In this document: positions 1-12,759 of the stretch, in pieces
Layout of the letters: each line of letters opens with the position of its first letter
How positions within the stretch are numbered: position 1 is the stretch's first letter
NCBI GenBank assembly: GCA_947462335.1
Contig: OX381721.1
Location: forward strand, 41,752,488 to 41,816,487
Length of the DNA stretch: 64,000 bases
From: Harmothoe impar
Taxonomy: Eukaryota > Annelida > Polychaeta > Phyllodocida > Polynoidae
Direction: 5' to 3'
Program-made: the position numbers and the translations under genes
The notes under the pieces: model-generated
The model's database searches: none
Told to the model about the DNA's origin: nothing
Seen by the model: only the letters and a program-made list of their open reading frames with translations

Positions 1-621
1 TAGTGCTTAGTGTGGCTCTGCCAACCCATCTCCTCTCTTCTCCTGTCACCCAGCCCACCTGTACCGCCCTAGTGGGAGACGCTTAAGGCGCCCCCGTTAA
101 CACTTGGTCACAGGGTGAGCGGGGTGACACACCCCCTTCTCCCCACCCCCTACCTTTCTCATCTCACCCCTTTACTACCACTCCCTGTCAAGCCCTTTGC
201 CAAGCCCTCCCACCCCTTCCCCAGGGGTATGCCTCTACACCCGTGCCCCTCCCTGCTAATCTGGGAAGGCCTCCCCCAGGGCCCACCTGGCCACCTGTCA
301 CCCAGCCTGTTACGTCCGTCACACGCCCACCCTCCTGCCCAGCGTTCTCACGCCTATTACTATCCTAGTCTGTGATATACCTTTCTCATGCACTACCTTT
401 ACTTCCAAGACCCCATCATCTCATCTGTAACACGTATGATTATGATCCTTTAATATAAATCACCAGGGAATACCCTGTTACATGCCTTATTGAGCCCATC
501 TACCTTCCATCTGCAATATATCTTATTGTTTCCTTTCTGCTAATTACTAATAGTATTTCAAATGAAAATACATGCCTGAAGAGACATATTTCGCTCATAC
601 GCATCTTGATAGGACACAATA
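1..621. other. Unannotated left edge, no gene seen
   Basis: The first 370 bases or so are C- and T-rich (runs of CCACC and CCCCTT on the plus strand). The rest is AT-rich with no repeat arm or coding signal that I can see. The 86-codon frame at 115-375 is mostly Pro/Leu/Ser, as expected from pyrimidine-rich DNA, and I do not call it a gene. Confidence 0.6.
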
Positions 622-1147
622 TGTGACAAAACATGGGAAAACGTAACATTATGGGGATTTAGGGCATTACACAAAGATTAGGTGGCACCACCAAATATAG
701 CAATGGGTATTTTACTAATACAGCAATGTAACATCTCAGGGAATCTTGTACTAAGTCCCCATGTCCTATTTTGACAATCATAGCCCCAAATTAATGGTTG
801 TAGGTCTCTTGTGTAAATAAAAATAAACATGCCATGACACCCATTACTAACAATTCCTATGCATCAGAACAGTAAGAGAGATTATCCTCATTTCAGGTAC
901 ATCTAACTTAAATAAGTAACCAGTTGTTTCAATTGGTATGAAACTATTAAAGAACATCTGACTAATTTTAATGGGGAGAGGAGGCCATGGGGATTATTTT
1001 GGTATATAGATCATCAAGATCAGACAAGGAGAAGTGACAGAAAGTTCCCAAATTCAATACTACACAGTTCTGCACTGTTAGTGCCCCCTAGTGGCTGAAA
1101 ATAACACTAAATCCCCGTAATGTTACGTTTTCCCACGTTGTGTCACT
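622..1147. mobile_element. Foldback (MITE-like) element with 41-bp arms
   Basis: The arms at 622-662 and 1107-1147 are near-perfect inverted copies sharing GGGAAAACGTAACATTA and GGGGATTTAG. No reading frame spans the 526 bp, so the element is non-autonomous. The ends lie next to TA-containing sequence, which would fit a TA-targeting DNA transposon, but a clean target duplication cannot be fixed by eye. Just inside the right arm lies the CTCF-like word listed separately. Confidence 0.75.
1081..1097 (-). promoter_or_regulatory. CTCF-like motif inside a foldback element
   Basis: The minus strand reads CCACTAGGGGGCAC, which fits the published bilaterian CTCF core (CCASYAGRKGGCR) at every position. 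It lies immediately internal to the right arm of the foldback element at 622-1147. Whether it is bound cannot be told from sequence. A single match of this length also occurs by chance in a large genome. Confidence 0.3.
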
Positions 1148-1458
1148 AGATTAACGATGCAATAGAGTTAGACTAAAATAAACTTCTCATTCATTCAAAT
1201 AAGCCATTGTTAACCTATCCCTATCTAACCTATTACATAACTTGGCCTCTATTTACTCCGTCTCTCGGTATCCTTCCTTCTAAGGGGATCTTGTCACCAC
1301 TGAGCCGTTGTCATGGAAACAAGGAGACGCTTCGAGTGAATCCCGGTGATGTGAGAGAAAGGGGGAAACATAGTGGATGTCATGGAGACAGGACATAGTA
1401 GCATCATCAGTCATATTCATCTGATGAGGCCATGGTGTGGAGTAAGGTGGCTTGTGGG
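1148..1458. other. Unannotated spacer, no gene seen
   Basis: About 310 bases between the first foldback element and the first family-1 element. I see no repeat arms, coding signal or RNA gene here. Confidence 0.5.
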
Positions 1459-1666
1459 TTAATCCTTCAAGAGAAGCACAGTGCTTTAATGCAACATGCG
1501 TGAATGCAGTTCTGGCGAGTAACTCGCTATGGCTACATTTATGCATCATGCCGACGCTATGGGGGTGGTACACTCACGATGGGATTAGAATCGCCAGGGC
1601 TGCATCCATGCATCACGACAAAGGGCATAGTACCGTAAAGCACCATGCGGGCCTTAAAGGGTTAAG
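1459..1666. mobile_element. Family 1 MITE, copy 1
   Basis: It starts with TTAATCCTT and ends with CCTTAAAGGGTTAA. Inside is the family core: TTCTGGCGAGTAACTCGC, a near-palindrome, followed by TTATGCATCATGCCGA. A second half-core (CGCCAGGGCTGCATCCATGC) follows about 90 bp later. There is no coding capacity. The TTAA at the termini would suit a transposase that targets TTAA (piggyBac or Kolobok type), but this is inference from the end sequence only. Confidence 0.7.
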
Positions 1667-2493
1667 GGATAGGGATGGTTAGTAGGGAAGGGGGTAGGCA
1701 TCCATGGAGTCAGCTAGATAGTGGATCATTCTGTTAAAGTGCCCCCTCACCCACACCCAACCCCTACACCTCCCTATTATCCAGACAAGTGGTTGTCATG
1801 GCAAAGTGGGGCCGTTAGACTAATCCAGCTACAGTATAGAATAGGATGCTGGAGGAGGGGAACGCTGGAGGAACTGCCAATAGACCTGGTGTGGAGACCA
1901 GACCCTCCATCTTCCTGTTGGATCCTGAGGCTCAGGGTTTGGATCCCAATCAAAAAGCCAGTCACGGCAGCTAATCAATTGTGGGAGCCAGAACCTGCAG
2001 TGCTACACGGGTTGTAAAAATAGCAACTGATAACGAGCTAGGGTTGTTATTATTGGCCCAATGACATGGACAATTATTCAGTTCTCTATTATTAACATAA
2101 TTAAGACAAGAAGATAGCCAGATCCACTGGAGCCATTGATTCTTTTTGCGATGATAAATGTGATCCATTCTAATTAGTGTGAATAGAGTGCTCTTTTTAA
2201 TGGTGTAGTTATTTGCACATATGAATTGATTTAGATTGAAATTAGTCTCAGTCAATATGATTGTCGTTTTTAATGTACGTTGTTATTTTCATAGGAGCCT
2301 ATGCAGGACCCTATTTAGTTCACTATAGAACTGTGCCATTCATTCATGTTAAAAAGCACGTGACAAAGCATAAATGTGGTCGAGGATGGCGATTGTTGAT
2401 CAATTGTGGCGGTACAAGGTAAACACAAAAACCCTCTTTTCTATGTCCCCTTCTACCCATTCCCATCCTAGCCATCTCCCCCATTTGCCCTAA
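1667..2493. other. Unannotated, no gene seen
   Basis: This stretch is mixed composition, becoming AT-rich after 2020. The frames of 60-98 codons on both strands overlap each other and show no protein-like pattern. Confidence 0.5.
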
Positions 2494-2766
2494 GGGAGTG
2501 GTCATTTTTAACAACAAGTGGGGGGGGGGGTGGTGGTGGATGGTGGGACCAAAAAAACTTGGACCCTCTTGAGGGGGACCAAAGAAATTGCACCCCTCAT
2601 TAGCGAAAAAGCCTGTGCGTTACTATAGCTCAAAGGGGTCGGCCGCGCTCAATTTCAACTTGCCTGAGGGGGGGGGGGACCAAAAGAATTTCGACCCACT
2701 CGCGCAAAAATACACCGCCACCGCCCCCTCCCCCCCGCCCCCGTTGTTAGAAATGACCACTCCCTA
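2494..2766. mobile_element. Foldback element with GGGAGTGGTCATTTTTAAC arms
   Basis: The left arm at 2494-2516 (AGGGAGTGGTCATTTTTAAC...) is repeated inverted at 2742-2766 (...AAATGACCACTCCCT). Between them are poly-G and poly-C tracts and two short GGGACCAAA-AATT repeats. Similar arms occur at about 45322 and 45568, at 52474, and at 54045-54063, so this is a dispersed family. It is non-coding. Confidence 0.7.
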
Positions 2767-5763
2767 AGGACAGTTCACACCGTGGAGAGTAGACACTCCA
2801 CAGCCTTCAAGCAGACACCTATATAGTCCCTCCTTTCCTGCTTCAGGCTGGACCTGGGACACACTTAGTAGAACTGGGAATAGACCATACAATGAAGCTG
2901 ACCCTAATCCCACCTCTCCACAGTACTCCAGACTGGCAGCATCCTTAGTTAAATACTCAGACAAGCCTCCTAGATCTAACAGGTGAATAGAGCCTACACC
3001 TTCACTCCGGTCACTTTCAGCTGAGCTTAATGTACTCACATTATACATGCAGCATTGTGGTTAAGTTGCATGCCCTTTTGCTATGGAGTAGTGCATTTTC
3101 ATTGGGATGCCTCTTTAACTTGTGAATTTTATGACTAGGTTACATGCTATCTTTTGTGAATACCAGAGCTGCTCACTTCCACCTGGTGTATACAGTCATA
3201 ACTCTATAACTTGAATATTCTGCTACATGTTAACTGCTGAATATAATTATGTCCACCTGTGGCTTGAAGATGATTTGTGGATGTATTAGATATCACTGGT
3301 ATAAGGGACAATATCATTTCATGTATAAACATACATACTTATAATGACCAATATTACCTATAATACCGTTATTGCCGGCTCAGAAGACAGATTCAGGAAG
3401 ATCAACTCAAAGGTATAAATATTTGACTGAATTATAAGGACAAACAAGTTCACCAGTAGAGATTGAAAGTAGTAAAAGGCTCAGCATCATTGAAGGGATT
3501 TAGATGGATTGGCGAGGCACAGATTTCTCACCATAGAGTGCCTCAGGGAAAATGTATCAGTCCCTAGGTACTAGATAATACATTAATTATGTAACAGGAT
3601 GAGACACAGCCTGGCCTATGGCAGATTGCACTCATTGACTCCAGTGATGAATGTCGTCATACATTAGCTAACAAAAACATCAGCCCCTTAATCCATAGTC
3701 ATTATTGACTCCCATAAGGGGCTTCTATGGTTCTGAAAGTACTTGTAATAACAGCACATGTATATGGGCTTCTCCTGCAGGAGGTCATAAAACTCCATCG
3801 GCTTCAACCCCTCCAGTGTATCATTATACTGTAGTTTATTGTAGGTTGAGAGTGGTTAGAGGAGGGTAGAAGGGTGAAGGAAAAGTCTACCCCTGGGTCT
3901 GGTTAGGTTTATTGAGGAAAGCTCCTGTCAGCTAAATCACACTTACACTAGACTCTCAACAATAACGTCTGCCATGTTTTAGATCATTAGCCATTGTTAC
4001 CAGTGATGTAATGGCCCTAGTTTATTACATTAGTTAAAGCTGTTACTGAAAAAGATTAGATTGTTTCAATGGCAGTAACTCTCATTCTACTAGATATGGT
4101 TAAATTTACAACAAAATCATAGGTATGGATGTCAGTTAACCCCTTTAAAGGTAATGATACCCAGGGCAACCCATCAACCCACCTACACACACCTCATAAT
4201 AATGGTGCTTGTGTCACACTCCTGACCTATTTCCCCAGGGCAGATCCAATGGTGGCCTATTTCTTTGTGGATCCTCCATTGACCCATTTAGCAGTGCGTG
4301 GGTCACAGAATCCTCTACCTGAGACAGGCATTCATGATGTGTATTTTTGTGTATACTTACTAGGCAGTGGCATCTAGGTCTATATGTAAATAGGTGTACT
4401 GTTGACAGACACTGCCAAGTACAGTATAGGTCAGCATGGATAACTGACAGTATCAAAAACAAATACCATACTGTATATACAGAAATACTGAAGCCAAAAT
4501 GTGAAATCTTTTACTTGTAAAGCACTGTATTGTTTCTCTTATGATTCTGACTACTGCCATTTCGTAGCTAAGATATAAACTATTATATTTGTAACCCATA
4601 ATGTTAGAAGAAACACTTGAAATCTCAAATCCCTCTATATTAAATCAATTACAGCTATGACAAAACTTTAATATTCAGGAAAATGCAAATAAAAACACTG
4701 TGATTATCCAAGCCTTATCTGCTGATCTAAGGCACTAATCCTTCAAATCCTGTTTCATCGCATTCTGAATATTAATCAATACTGAGGCTTACTCTCTCCA
4801 AAGACCTACATTCTGCTCCTGGGGAGAGGGTCTGATACCAGGGAATGCACTAGATTAGCTGACTAACAAGATCCTATGCCACTGAGGACAAGCACTCACT
4901 TCTGATGTCGAATTTAATTTCTGGCAAAGAATCACATCAATAATGACTTCCTTCGGTGTAGTTGATTTCATTTCTTCTTTTCGCAGTAATTAAGGAATCA
5001 TCGCTAAGTCATGATTTCTTTAGGAGTAATTAGAAAACAGAAGGTCGTCGTTCTAAGATGGAGCTGGTCAAGGTGATGTGGGTGGAGCCTGGGTGGAGGC
5101 TTGGTTAGCTTAATCTGAGAGGAGGGGTTGATCAACTCAAAGACCAAGACCATACCACGATCGCCAAAATTCCACCAGATAGTTGCGACCAAAATTTAAT
5201 TTGCCCAAACGGACACAAAATTATTTTCTTCAAATCAAAAAAGAATCTGGGCCTTTGTGGAGGAGGTGGGGTTTTAACGTCATTCTCTGAATTGCTTGTG
5301 ATGGTCTCATTCATCCCCCGATATTATGAACACACAAATGGAGCTTCGTCAATCTGGTCAGTATAACAGTAAAGAGCAGTGATCTTTTGATAGGGCTACT
5401 ATGCTGTACCTAGCCTCATTCAAATTCAGTTACTTGAGTCGCACCTAAAGAAACAATGTGGCAAAAAGCGGAGCAATTTCGAATGCTTATTTTAGCAAAA
5501 ACTGATCCCATAAACCAACGATAGGTACAAAAAGATGTATAAGTCAGGTGTACGCACTGGTCCTTCTTAAATAAAACACTAAGCAGGTTGAATAAAAAGA
5601 TCTAACCTTTAAGCGGATGCCTATTTTATGTTAAGTCTAACTTGTAGCTACCGTACAGAGCAGTGCATAGACACCTATTTTGAGCTGAATCTATATTTGA
5701 CACCGTTATGTCTATACTTGGAGCAGCCATGTGTACACACAGTGTAAAGAAACTCTTTAATAA
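2767..5763. other. 3 kb of AT-rich DNA without a recognised gene
   Basis: No frame looks protein-coding and no long repeat arms are visible. At about 4136 there is an isolated GTTAACCCCTTTAAAGG that resembles a family-1 terminus without a partner. TAATTA-type words are common (for example near 4990 and 5030), but that is expected in AT-rich DNA. Confidence 0.5.
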
Positions 5764-5993
5764 GGCTCCAAAAAAAGGTTTGTTTCAGGTCACCCGACCG
5801 ACCCAGGGTCGACCCTACGTTTTTTATGCAATTTTGAAAAAATGTTCATGTTTACCATTTTTGGTCAATTTTAGGGTCTTCAGTGAGGTTCGCTAGTACT
5901 TTCATGTTTAAAAGAACAAGAAAAAAACAACCGACCTGCCGACCCTACATTTTCTTCCTATGTTACCCGAAACAAACCTCTTTTTTTTTGGCC
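5764..5993. mobile_element. Family 3 MITE, copy 1
   Basis: The arms are GGTTTGTTTCAGGTCACCC at the left and its inverted partner GTTACCCGAAACAAACC at the right. Outer poly-A and poly-T tracts form the ends (GGCTCC-A7 and T9-GGCC). The body contains CGACCCTACGTTTT facing CCGACCCTACATTTTC. It is about 230 bp and non-coding. Related copies lie at 32071-32309 and 49534-49765, with a fragment at 23293-23345. Confidence 0.75.
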
Positions 5994-6167
5994 TAAGTGA
6001 CCATTCATGCCCCAGCGCCCAGTCGATGGAGAACTCCCCATTAACGCCAGTGTAACTTAAGGCCTTCATTTGTTGGGAGTCTGGCTGGTCAGGCCTCCCC
6101 CACACCACAGGCTAATCTTCTGTACACAACTTTAATCCAATATGACCTCACAGCACAGACAACACAC

Positions 6168-6315
6168 TTAACTCTTTGAGGATGGCATGTCGCTAAACGA
6201 TGATATTTTTCGTGCCGAGTGCCTCAAACCCCTAGGGTTGGCATGGTGCTTGAATGCAGCACAGGCGAGTTACTCACCAGGGCTGCGTTCATGCATCATG
6301 ACGACCAAGGGTTAA
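6168..6315. mobile_element. Family 1 MITE, copy 2
   Basis: It begins TTAACTCTTTGAGG and ends CAAGGGTTAA. The core AGGCGAGTTACTCACC is followed by GGGCTGCGTTCATGCATC. It is shorter than other copies because the inner segment is reduced. Confidence 0.65.
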
Positions 6316-6660
6316 TAACATCAAAACATGGCTACCACCTGCTGGCTCCAGGTAGGACGTCCTGCATGAAGCATAATGTCTTATAGCTAGTGCTCACCGG
6401 CGCTATAGATTCGTTGGTGCATCATGCCCACCTCTTGGTAGTGTATCAAACATCTGGAGTCAGCCTGATGCATGAATGATGCACCGCCTGTAACTAGAAT
6501 TGAGCTGTTGCTATATATGAATGCATTATAAACAAAACAGTAGCCTTTAAACCCCCCCACCCCACCCCACCCTCTCTATATATATAGGCCCAGAGTGCCT
6601 CGCTCAGCTCCGACGGTTACTGCAGGGGCAGCAAGGTTTTCGCCTTTAAGGGTTAAACGA
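6316..6660. mobile_element. Degenerate family 1 remnants
   Basis: Between 6360 and 6500 there are words such as TGGTGCATCATGCCCACC and GATGCATGAATGATGCACC that match the inner part of family 1 in both orientations. At 6590-6656 GAGTGCCTCGCTCAGCTCCG ... CGCCTTTAAGGGTTAA matches the right end of the copy at 14546-14808. Two or more old copies appear to be broken up here. Confidence 0.45.
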
Positions 6661-7534
6661 ATATCAATGACCGTTATGCTGGTTAAACGAATATCAATAA
6701 GAGGTAACTGGATAATGAGTCTGGAATTAATAATAGATTCTCTAGTAATTAGCCTGAGTACTCTAGTGGCACGGAATGCGTGAGGCCTAATAGAGACAAC
6801 CTATTTGGTGATGTAAGGCAATGTGTGTAGTGCACATAACCACATTCATGTTGCATTGCATGGTTATCCAGAGGATGTCAATAATTCTACCGTGGTAATT
6901 CAAAGCCATCCATTCAGTGTCTCAAAATGGGGTAATTAATATTATAAGAAAATCATGTATTTATTTTCTTTCCCTGGGCTTCACAAGGCTTATAATTATT
7001 ATGTATCATGTGGCCATGGCTGTCATCAGCATCATTGCTTGCCTCACTAGTCACAGTGTGTTGTGATGTTCTAGTCAGGGTCTGTGGCGAGAGTATTTAT
7101 CAGTTCCACACTCAGTCACGAAGCCAAGGCCAACAACACATGCAATCAGCCACCTGCACACTCCCCCTGTTGTTTTCCACCCTGACACTCCACAGGCCTG
7201 CTGCTATGCCTCCTACATTTACCAAGGGGTCCCTCTTGAGTCTTGGGATGAGATGAGTCTTTCAATTCTCACATGTGTGATTTTATTTGTGTGTCAGTGT
7301 GTGTTGCTGGGGTTATTCCCTGTGCCATTGAATCTCTCTTGTAGTTTCTTTTTTCTCCTGTATCTTGCCTGTGGCTGTGTATCAGGATTGCTCTTGCTCT
7401 GAAGCTCTGCTCATGTGTTCTCCAATAATTTCACTTGTTTCCATTTCAGTCGATCCTCTCTCTGACATGTCGCATATTTCCCTTTTTGCTCTCTTTCATC
7501 TTCCTCCTCTCTTTACATATTTACTCTTTATTCT
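6661..7534. other. Unannotated, no gene seen
   Basis: This starts with a short direct repeat (GGTTAAACGAATATCAAT twice, about 30 bp apart, 6653-6698) and then continues as unique AT-rich sequence. No coding pattern is visible. Confidence 0.5.
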
Positions 7535-7800
<266 letters not shown>

Positions 7801-8623
7801 CATCATCCTATTCTCTCACGGCATACCCACCCTTCTTCCAGTGTGTTACTGTCTCAATCCTCCAATGTATATTATCAAAAATAAAACATAATTATATTCT
7901 GTATCAATATCCAACCTCATATTCTTTTCATACCCAGGCTTTCTATCTCATATGCCTCGGTCTAAATGCACAGCACATACGGCTTAATCTATAGCTCTGG
8001 GTTGACATGGTGGTGGTATTATAGCTATGTAGATCATTTCGATCCCCCATGGGAGGGATCTCGTCATTGCCTGCCTTAGATCCGGCGGCGTTCCAATGAC
8101 CTGCTGACCCTAAAGCACTCAGGCGTGAATGTTACATTGTGTATTGCGACCTTGAAACACTGACACTCTATATAGCTGCTGCTGCTACTGTTAGCCTAGC
8201 CTCTCCTCCAGACAGACAACTGATGGTCGTACCATCAACTAAAATCACAGCCAATATTGACATGGCCTATACATGTAGCACGTTTAAAAAAGGCTAAGCA
8301 TTTGATATGAATTAATTATAATGGTACATTTGGTACATGTATGCCTATTGGGGGACCAACGGGGACCTTCCTTAGTTATTGTCAGGTAGATATTTGGAGA
8401 TTGTTTTCGAATACCTACCTGTTCATTTTAAAAAGGGTCATCATCAAATGTCTGGTGGGTTTGGAATTTGGCCATAGTTGAAATATGCCACTCACTGGTG
8501 ACACCTCTAATGGCAATGCATTCCATGCATTACTTCAGGCAATCTATACCCTACCCCGCAACCCACACCATCTTCGGAGGCCCAGGTACAGAACTATGAA
8601 AAGCAATACATCTGTTACATGTA
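7801..8623. other. Unannotated, no gene seen
   Basis: Mixed AT-rich sequence. No repeat arms or coding signal were found by eye. Confidence 0.5.
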
Positions 8624-9574
8624 CACTGAAAATATTGAATCTCAAATGTTAGTCAAAAGTTAGTAGGTTGTACTAACTTTTTACTAACTTTTGTACAAAC
8701 ATTAGCGAAAATTACGTGCCCAAAGTTCCTATCCTATCTTAGCGTTTTGCTGCTAACCCTTAGCTAAAAGTTAGAATTGCCCAAGTCACCTGAACTTATG
8801 AAGCTACCATAAAATCTGGTGTACACACACATCTCATATATAACTAACACCCCGACTTTGAGAGAATCCTATAACCTCTACCTAGGGCTTGAAAATTGTG
8901 ATTTTAGTCCTGTACTATACCTTCAAAAACCCTTGTATTACCTGCCCATAGACCTGAGAATATTGTATAACCTGCACTAGAGGTTTGGTTCTAGTATAAC
9001 CCACAAGTTATATGCAGGAATTTACGGTAGTCATTCATTAGTGATTAGTACATCTATAACCAGTCAGTGGCATGGCCCTGGTTAATATGCAACAACCACC
9101 TCATGAGTTACCTGTGCAATGGTAACTCCATCCATTGAAGCCAGTTTGTCTACATAACAAGTATTGTCCTGTAGAATTGGCCATATAGAGACTTGAGTCT
9201 GTCGCTGATATATGCATTTTTCAAAAACACAAAAAAGGTGTCCCATTCAGAAAACCTCATTGGAATAGGTTGATCAGTTTTTTTGGCTAAGTAGATACAT
9301 GCATACATTATGTTACACCCCATATCATATTCAAAATTAGAAAAGGTTACCTCTAAGCATGATAACAAGTGCAATTACAATCTTATCATAGGCCTATAGA
9401 TAAATATCTCATGATTTGCTTGTGCTGTCACCTGGTGTGGAGTTCCTGTGTGTAGCAGGTTAGTAAAAAGTTAGTCATAGTTTAGCAAAATCTTAGTTTG
9501 ATTTAATAATGCTGATAAGTTAGTGGTTTTGACTAAGATATATTAGCATTGACTAACCCCCAGAATTTTCAGTG
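8624..9574. mobile_element. Non-autonomous CACTG...CAGTG element, TA duplication
   Basis: The left end is TA|CACTGAAAAT and the right end ATTTTCAGTG|TA, giving about 10-bp inverted termini and a 2-bp direct duplication. The internal flanks are rich in repeated TTAGTxAAAAGTTAG words (8645-8690, 8760-8785, 9455-9550), partly in inverted orientation. CACTR termini with 2-3 bp duplications are typical of the CACTA/EnSpm superfamily, so I infer a deletion derivative. It contains no transposase frame. Confidence 0.55.
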
Positions 9575-11853
9575 TATTAAGATGAGGCAATTTTAAAAAG
9601 GTTTTTTTAAATGATAATTATAGCACTTTTAACCTTTTCTAAATGATGTACCATTTTGCTTCGGCTTCTTATATAGGCACGTACTTAAAGGCGCATATTT
9701 CGGTACCCCTCTGGCGGCAGTCGGAGTGGAGCCGGGACAGGTACTCAGACCTATATATAGGGGCGCTGGAGCTTTAAGTCCCAAACTACGAGTTGCTTGG
9801 GTCAAATGAAAGTATTCATTAAAGGCTCTCAACTCGTGCTTCCCCTCCAGCTTGAAAGGGAGTGGATCGAGAATCAGTATTCTGGAATTATATAGGTATG
9901 GTGGAGAGGATTCTAATTCTTAACGTGACCATAGTCCAACGGCAAGATCTGTCCTATATAAGGGTGCGGTAATCACGGGCGCCTGATGGAGCTTACGGGT
10001 GATCAGGTGAAACAAGGTACTTGTAGGAAAAGGATCCATTTTCCTGTCAGAATGTGTTAGTGTAGCGAGATGAACATTGGCTCGGAGCCAGCACTTTCCG
10101 TCGGCCCGCACTTCTGCCCGCCCTGCTTTTTGATTGGCTACAGTAATGGCGGGAAAATCAATCGCAATGTGGAAAGCGGGAGTCCTTTTATCACTGTCAG
10201 GTGGTTTTTTTATCATCTGCCATTTTGTTTGAAGAGGTGGCTTTATTTGCGGGAGATTACCGTTGGATCTGGCCACGGATTAGAGGGCGATAATCGGGGA
10301 TGTTTGGGGATAGGAGCGACATCTGGTGGCGATTGGGAATTGATCTTTGAAAAGCAGACGACTTTTGTGCAAAGTGATTCCTCCGATGTCCTGTAGGCGG
10401 CGCTGCGAGGAACTTGTTCCTCACTGTACTAGCCTCGCTTTCATCTCTGCCAAAAGGCAACCGCTCACCCCAAAACGTACCTATACATGTACACCATACT
10501 CCTAAGATGACCATAATTATGAATATAACTTTCATAATTTTGAGATAGTTTCTGGAACATCTAGAGAAAATATTCCGCGAATTCAAGAAGAATTCTAGAA
10601 ATTAGATATATTCATGAGCACTATTTTTCGTGTCGGGAGGCTGCAGTAGGTGATGAGTTTGAGTTTGAGTTTAAATAGCTTTATTTCTCACATATCGTTA
10701 TAATTAGTTTACATTTCCTGATGGGGATAGGAGAGCAGAGAAGTATTATTGTTGTTCTCTCCCCTTCACTCTCGATTCCCAGCGACTCGATATAATCTTC
10801 TCTCTGGATCAGCCTGGCGCTCTCCGGTGAAAAAAGGTCCAAAAGGAATACTACTTTGCTGCTTTCCTGTCCGAATCACACACTGCCCATCTGCCTACAC
10901 CAAAAATAGTTCCTGGGAAAATCAACAAATGGTACCATCAAAACTTGTACAATGTGTCTGCAATTTTCAGAATTTCATGTTAAGGGCTTTATGCAAATAT
11001 TTGAATCGAATGGTTCAAAGAAAATTGCACATTTCAATGACCATGGCGTAGGGGACCGTTTTGGTCCCTAGTCTTACACGGAGGAAGGATATTGCAGAGA
11101 TGGAGTAGACGTTGTCATGCGGAATATCTGCTGACTGGAGATTGTCTCCCCTTTTACAACAGAAAAAGTCCTATATAATCCGAAGGTTTGGGCAGAGATG
11201 GTGTACAAGTCGATGCCAGGGAGAGTGCTTGTTGCTTACGAGCACACACATAAAATCCCGGATCAGCATCCTTGTTCAGTCACCAGATATTCTTGTCTTG
11301 CGTCTGGTTTTCTTTCTTTTTTTAAAAGTTTGTTCCTGTGAAATCATGTTTCCTAAACATGTTGCGACGGGCCCTTCCATCCTCACGCCAACTAATATGC
11401 CAATGATACAATGTCACGCATCATTTGCCACTATTGCTGAGTCACGACAGAAAGAAATCACGACTACATGGCAGGGTATTGCATGAGTTTAGTAGACATC
11501 CCTCTGAATCAACGTTTGCTCATTTAATCCCATCTCTGACTGTACATTAATTTTGGAAGCCTTTTCTTTTTTAATGAGTTCTACTTATTTGACAGTGATG
11601 TATATGTTGATGTCATATACATGAATTGTATACTTAGTGTGTTACTGTTAAACATAGCTCCAGGATAGGGAGTTTTGGGTTGCGGACTGATGTGTATAGT
11701 GACGATATTGGCGACATTGCTTCGAGTTCTTTCTGTGTGTACTTGTATATATAGGAGTCTATATTACAGAAGGCGCTCTTTGTTAAACCCTCTCTTTATT
11801 GTGCCTATGACTTTTTCAAACCACCAAGAAGGAAAGACACACCCTTATTCATT

Positions 11854-11856
<3 letters not shown>
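9575..11856. other. 2.3 kb without a recognised gene
   Basis: 9680-9780 holds a diverged repeat (see separate entry). 9950-10340 is GC-richer, with CCGCCC, GATTGG and GCGGGA words that could belong to a promoter, but no exon follows that I can identify. 10665-10690 has a short AGTTTGAGTTTAA repeat. The frames of 100-124 codons here have no recognisable domain. Confidence 0.4.
9680..9780. repeat. Diverged repeat shared with the interior of the large TIR element
   Basis: The block GGACAGGTACT...CCTATATATAGGGGCGCT resembles 36785-36860 (GGACAGGTACT...CCTATTTATAGGGGCGCT). Both are preceded by a CGGTACYCCTC word and a GC-rich stretch. Its family and full length are unknown. Confidence 0.5.

Positions 11857-11906
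<50 letters not shown>
11857..11906. repeat. (AT)n microsatellite
   Basis: An uninterrupted alternating AT run of about 50 bp. It is self-complementary and can extrude as a cruciform. Confidence 0.95.
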
Positions 11907-11909
<3 letters not shown>

Positions 11910-12620
11910 AAATGCTCCAATTTCTTCAGATCAGCTCACAACCCACTTTGAGCAACTCAATTCTTTGATATAGAATGCCAACTGAAATATCTCTGTGTCT
12001 GTCTCAATGGTTATCCCTGATACATCCGCCGTATGATATCTGGCCTTGTGTGGCTATGTTATAACATACTTACCGACACATCATTGCACCCATGATGGGA
12101 GCCAATTTTATGCCTGAGGAGTTGTGATGGTGCCTGTCTATCCTGTTAGAACATGCAGTATGTTGTAACAGTCGGCTATCGGCCTCTGCTGCCTATAACT
12201 GGCTAATAATGGCAAGCAGAGCTCAGTGTCACCCCATCCTAGACGTGAGATTCATAAACAATATCCAGCAACCAACAACTCTTCTTTGCCCTTGTCCTCC
12301 CACGATTTTACCAAAGCTCAAATATAGTGAGTATTTTGCTCTTGCCGCTGGAACAAATTTGTGCCCAAAACTATATAATTCTTGAGGGCTTATTTTTCCT
12401 CTGGCCGCCAAAAATTGTTGTTAGGAAATCGCGCAATGCAAGTGTTCAAAATTACATAGCCTTATTGGGGAGAGTTTATCCATGACATCACTATATTAGT
12501 GGATGTCTTCAATGACCACACTTGCTTGTCGTACAAAGGTCTCCGTTGAATCATTTTAGACATTTTATATATACGGCATGCACCATCTATTACTGCAAAC
12601 TCCAGTTCGGAAAATACATG
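11907..12620. other. Unannotated, no gene seen
   Basis: Unique-looking AT-rich DNA without coding pattern or repeat arms. Confidence 0.5.
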
Positions 12621-12759
12621 CACACACAGAAAAGTGAGAGTCATTGTCGCTAAAATCTGCCTGACTCTCAGGTGAGGGTAGTTTTAGCGACAATGACTGC
12701 CTGACCCTCAGGTGAGGGTAGTTTTAGCGACAATGACTCTCACTTTTCTGGGGGTGTGG
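12621..12759. mobile_element. Family 2 foldback, copy 1
   Basis: Outer arms: ACAGAAAAGTGAGAGTCAT and its inverse ATGACTCTCACTTTTCTG. A segment of about 39 bp (CTCAGGTGAGGGTAGTTTTA...GACAATGACT) is duplicated in tandem inside it. No coding capacity. Two other copies lie at 16550 and 31137. Confidence 0.8.

Noticed and set aside
10257..10586. 109-codon minus-strand frame with a hydrophobic start
   Set aside because: It overlaps an open frame on the other strand and has no recognisable domain or splice signals.
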